A DNA stretch of 64,000 bases. Origin: a bacterium. GTDB lineage: Bacteria; Patescibacteriota; Microgenomatia; UBA1406; GWC2-37-13. The position numbers and the translations under genes were made by a program. Location of the stretch: assembly GCA_021825445.1 (NCBI GenBank), contig JAKAHA010000001.1:51471-115470 (forward strand), in the 5' to 3' direction. Of the stretch, positions 63,934-64,000 are shown piece after piece; position 1 is the stretch's first letter; the number at the start of each line of letters is the position of its first letter. The notes under the pieces were generated by a model. It ran no database searches, was not told where the DNA came from, and worked only from the letters and a program-made list of their open reading frames with translations.

Positions 63934-64000
63934 AATAATTTTGAGTTAAATTTAGGTTTATTTGTAAGAAGAAACAGTACATACCTCAAAGAGGTAAAAA

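Noticed and set aside
63837-63940. CRISPR array next to the Cas2-like gene
   Set aside because: Repeats are palindromic with only two 47-bp-spaced units, similar spacer sequence, and no cas1 or effector in view; the Cas2-like domain is better explained as PaaX-family.

Overview
AT-rich bacterial chromosome segment. Gene content, short genes (ValS about 705 aa), archaeal-type genes (PurP x2, ATP-dependent DNA ligase) and small membrane proteins suggest a Candidate Phyla Radiation / Microgenomates-like organism; this taxonomy is inference. Main blocks: (1) glycolysis cluster pgk(partial)-gap-glpX-fba; (2) yidD, trmD, Fe/Mn-SOD, gltX; (3) a near-complete de novo purine set (purM, then purC-E-B-P-P-Q-L-D-N-F) with two archaeal-type purP genes and no purH; (4) era, typA, an RRM protein; (5) an OmpR-type two-component system with a MacA/MacB-like efflux system; (6) a TrpR-like regulator, an MBL hydrolase, and a TPP enzyme + aldehyde dehydrogenase pair; (7) tRNA-Gln(UUG) and an orphan 5S rRNA; (8) accessory genes (PP2C/propeller-like, Cys-rich secreted protein, DUF4143 ATPase, RHH/PIN toxin-antitoxin, pilin-like proteins, Fic); (9) ATP-dependent DNA ligase, glycosyltransferases, a DUF2298-like membrane protein, valS, rpmH-yidC-jag without rnpA, and a PaaX/Cas2-like regulator. 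The most unusual signals are non-coding. A 25-bp box containing a -35 hexamer recurs at three loci; two encode DNA-binding-type regulators and each is flanked by its own palindromes. A fixed-geometry CACGATCGTG palindrome family has six copies. A C8 tract lies between the -35 and -10 of a Cys-rich surface protein gene. An 87-bp hairpin repeat shows a compensatory base change. A GTAGTGG...CCACTAC element has an exact internally deleted derivative. An 18-bp terminator-derived direct repeat flanks the DUF4143 ATPase gene. All calls were made by eye from sequence; no searches were run.
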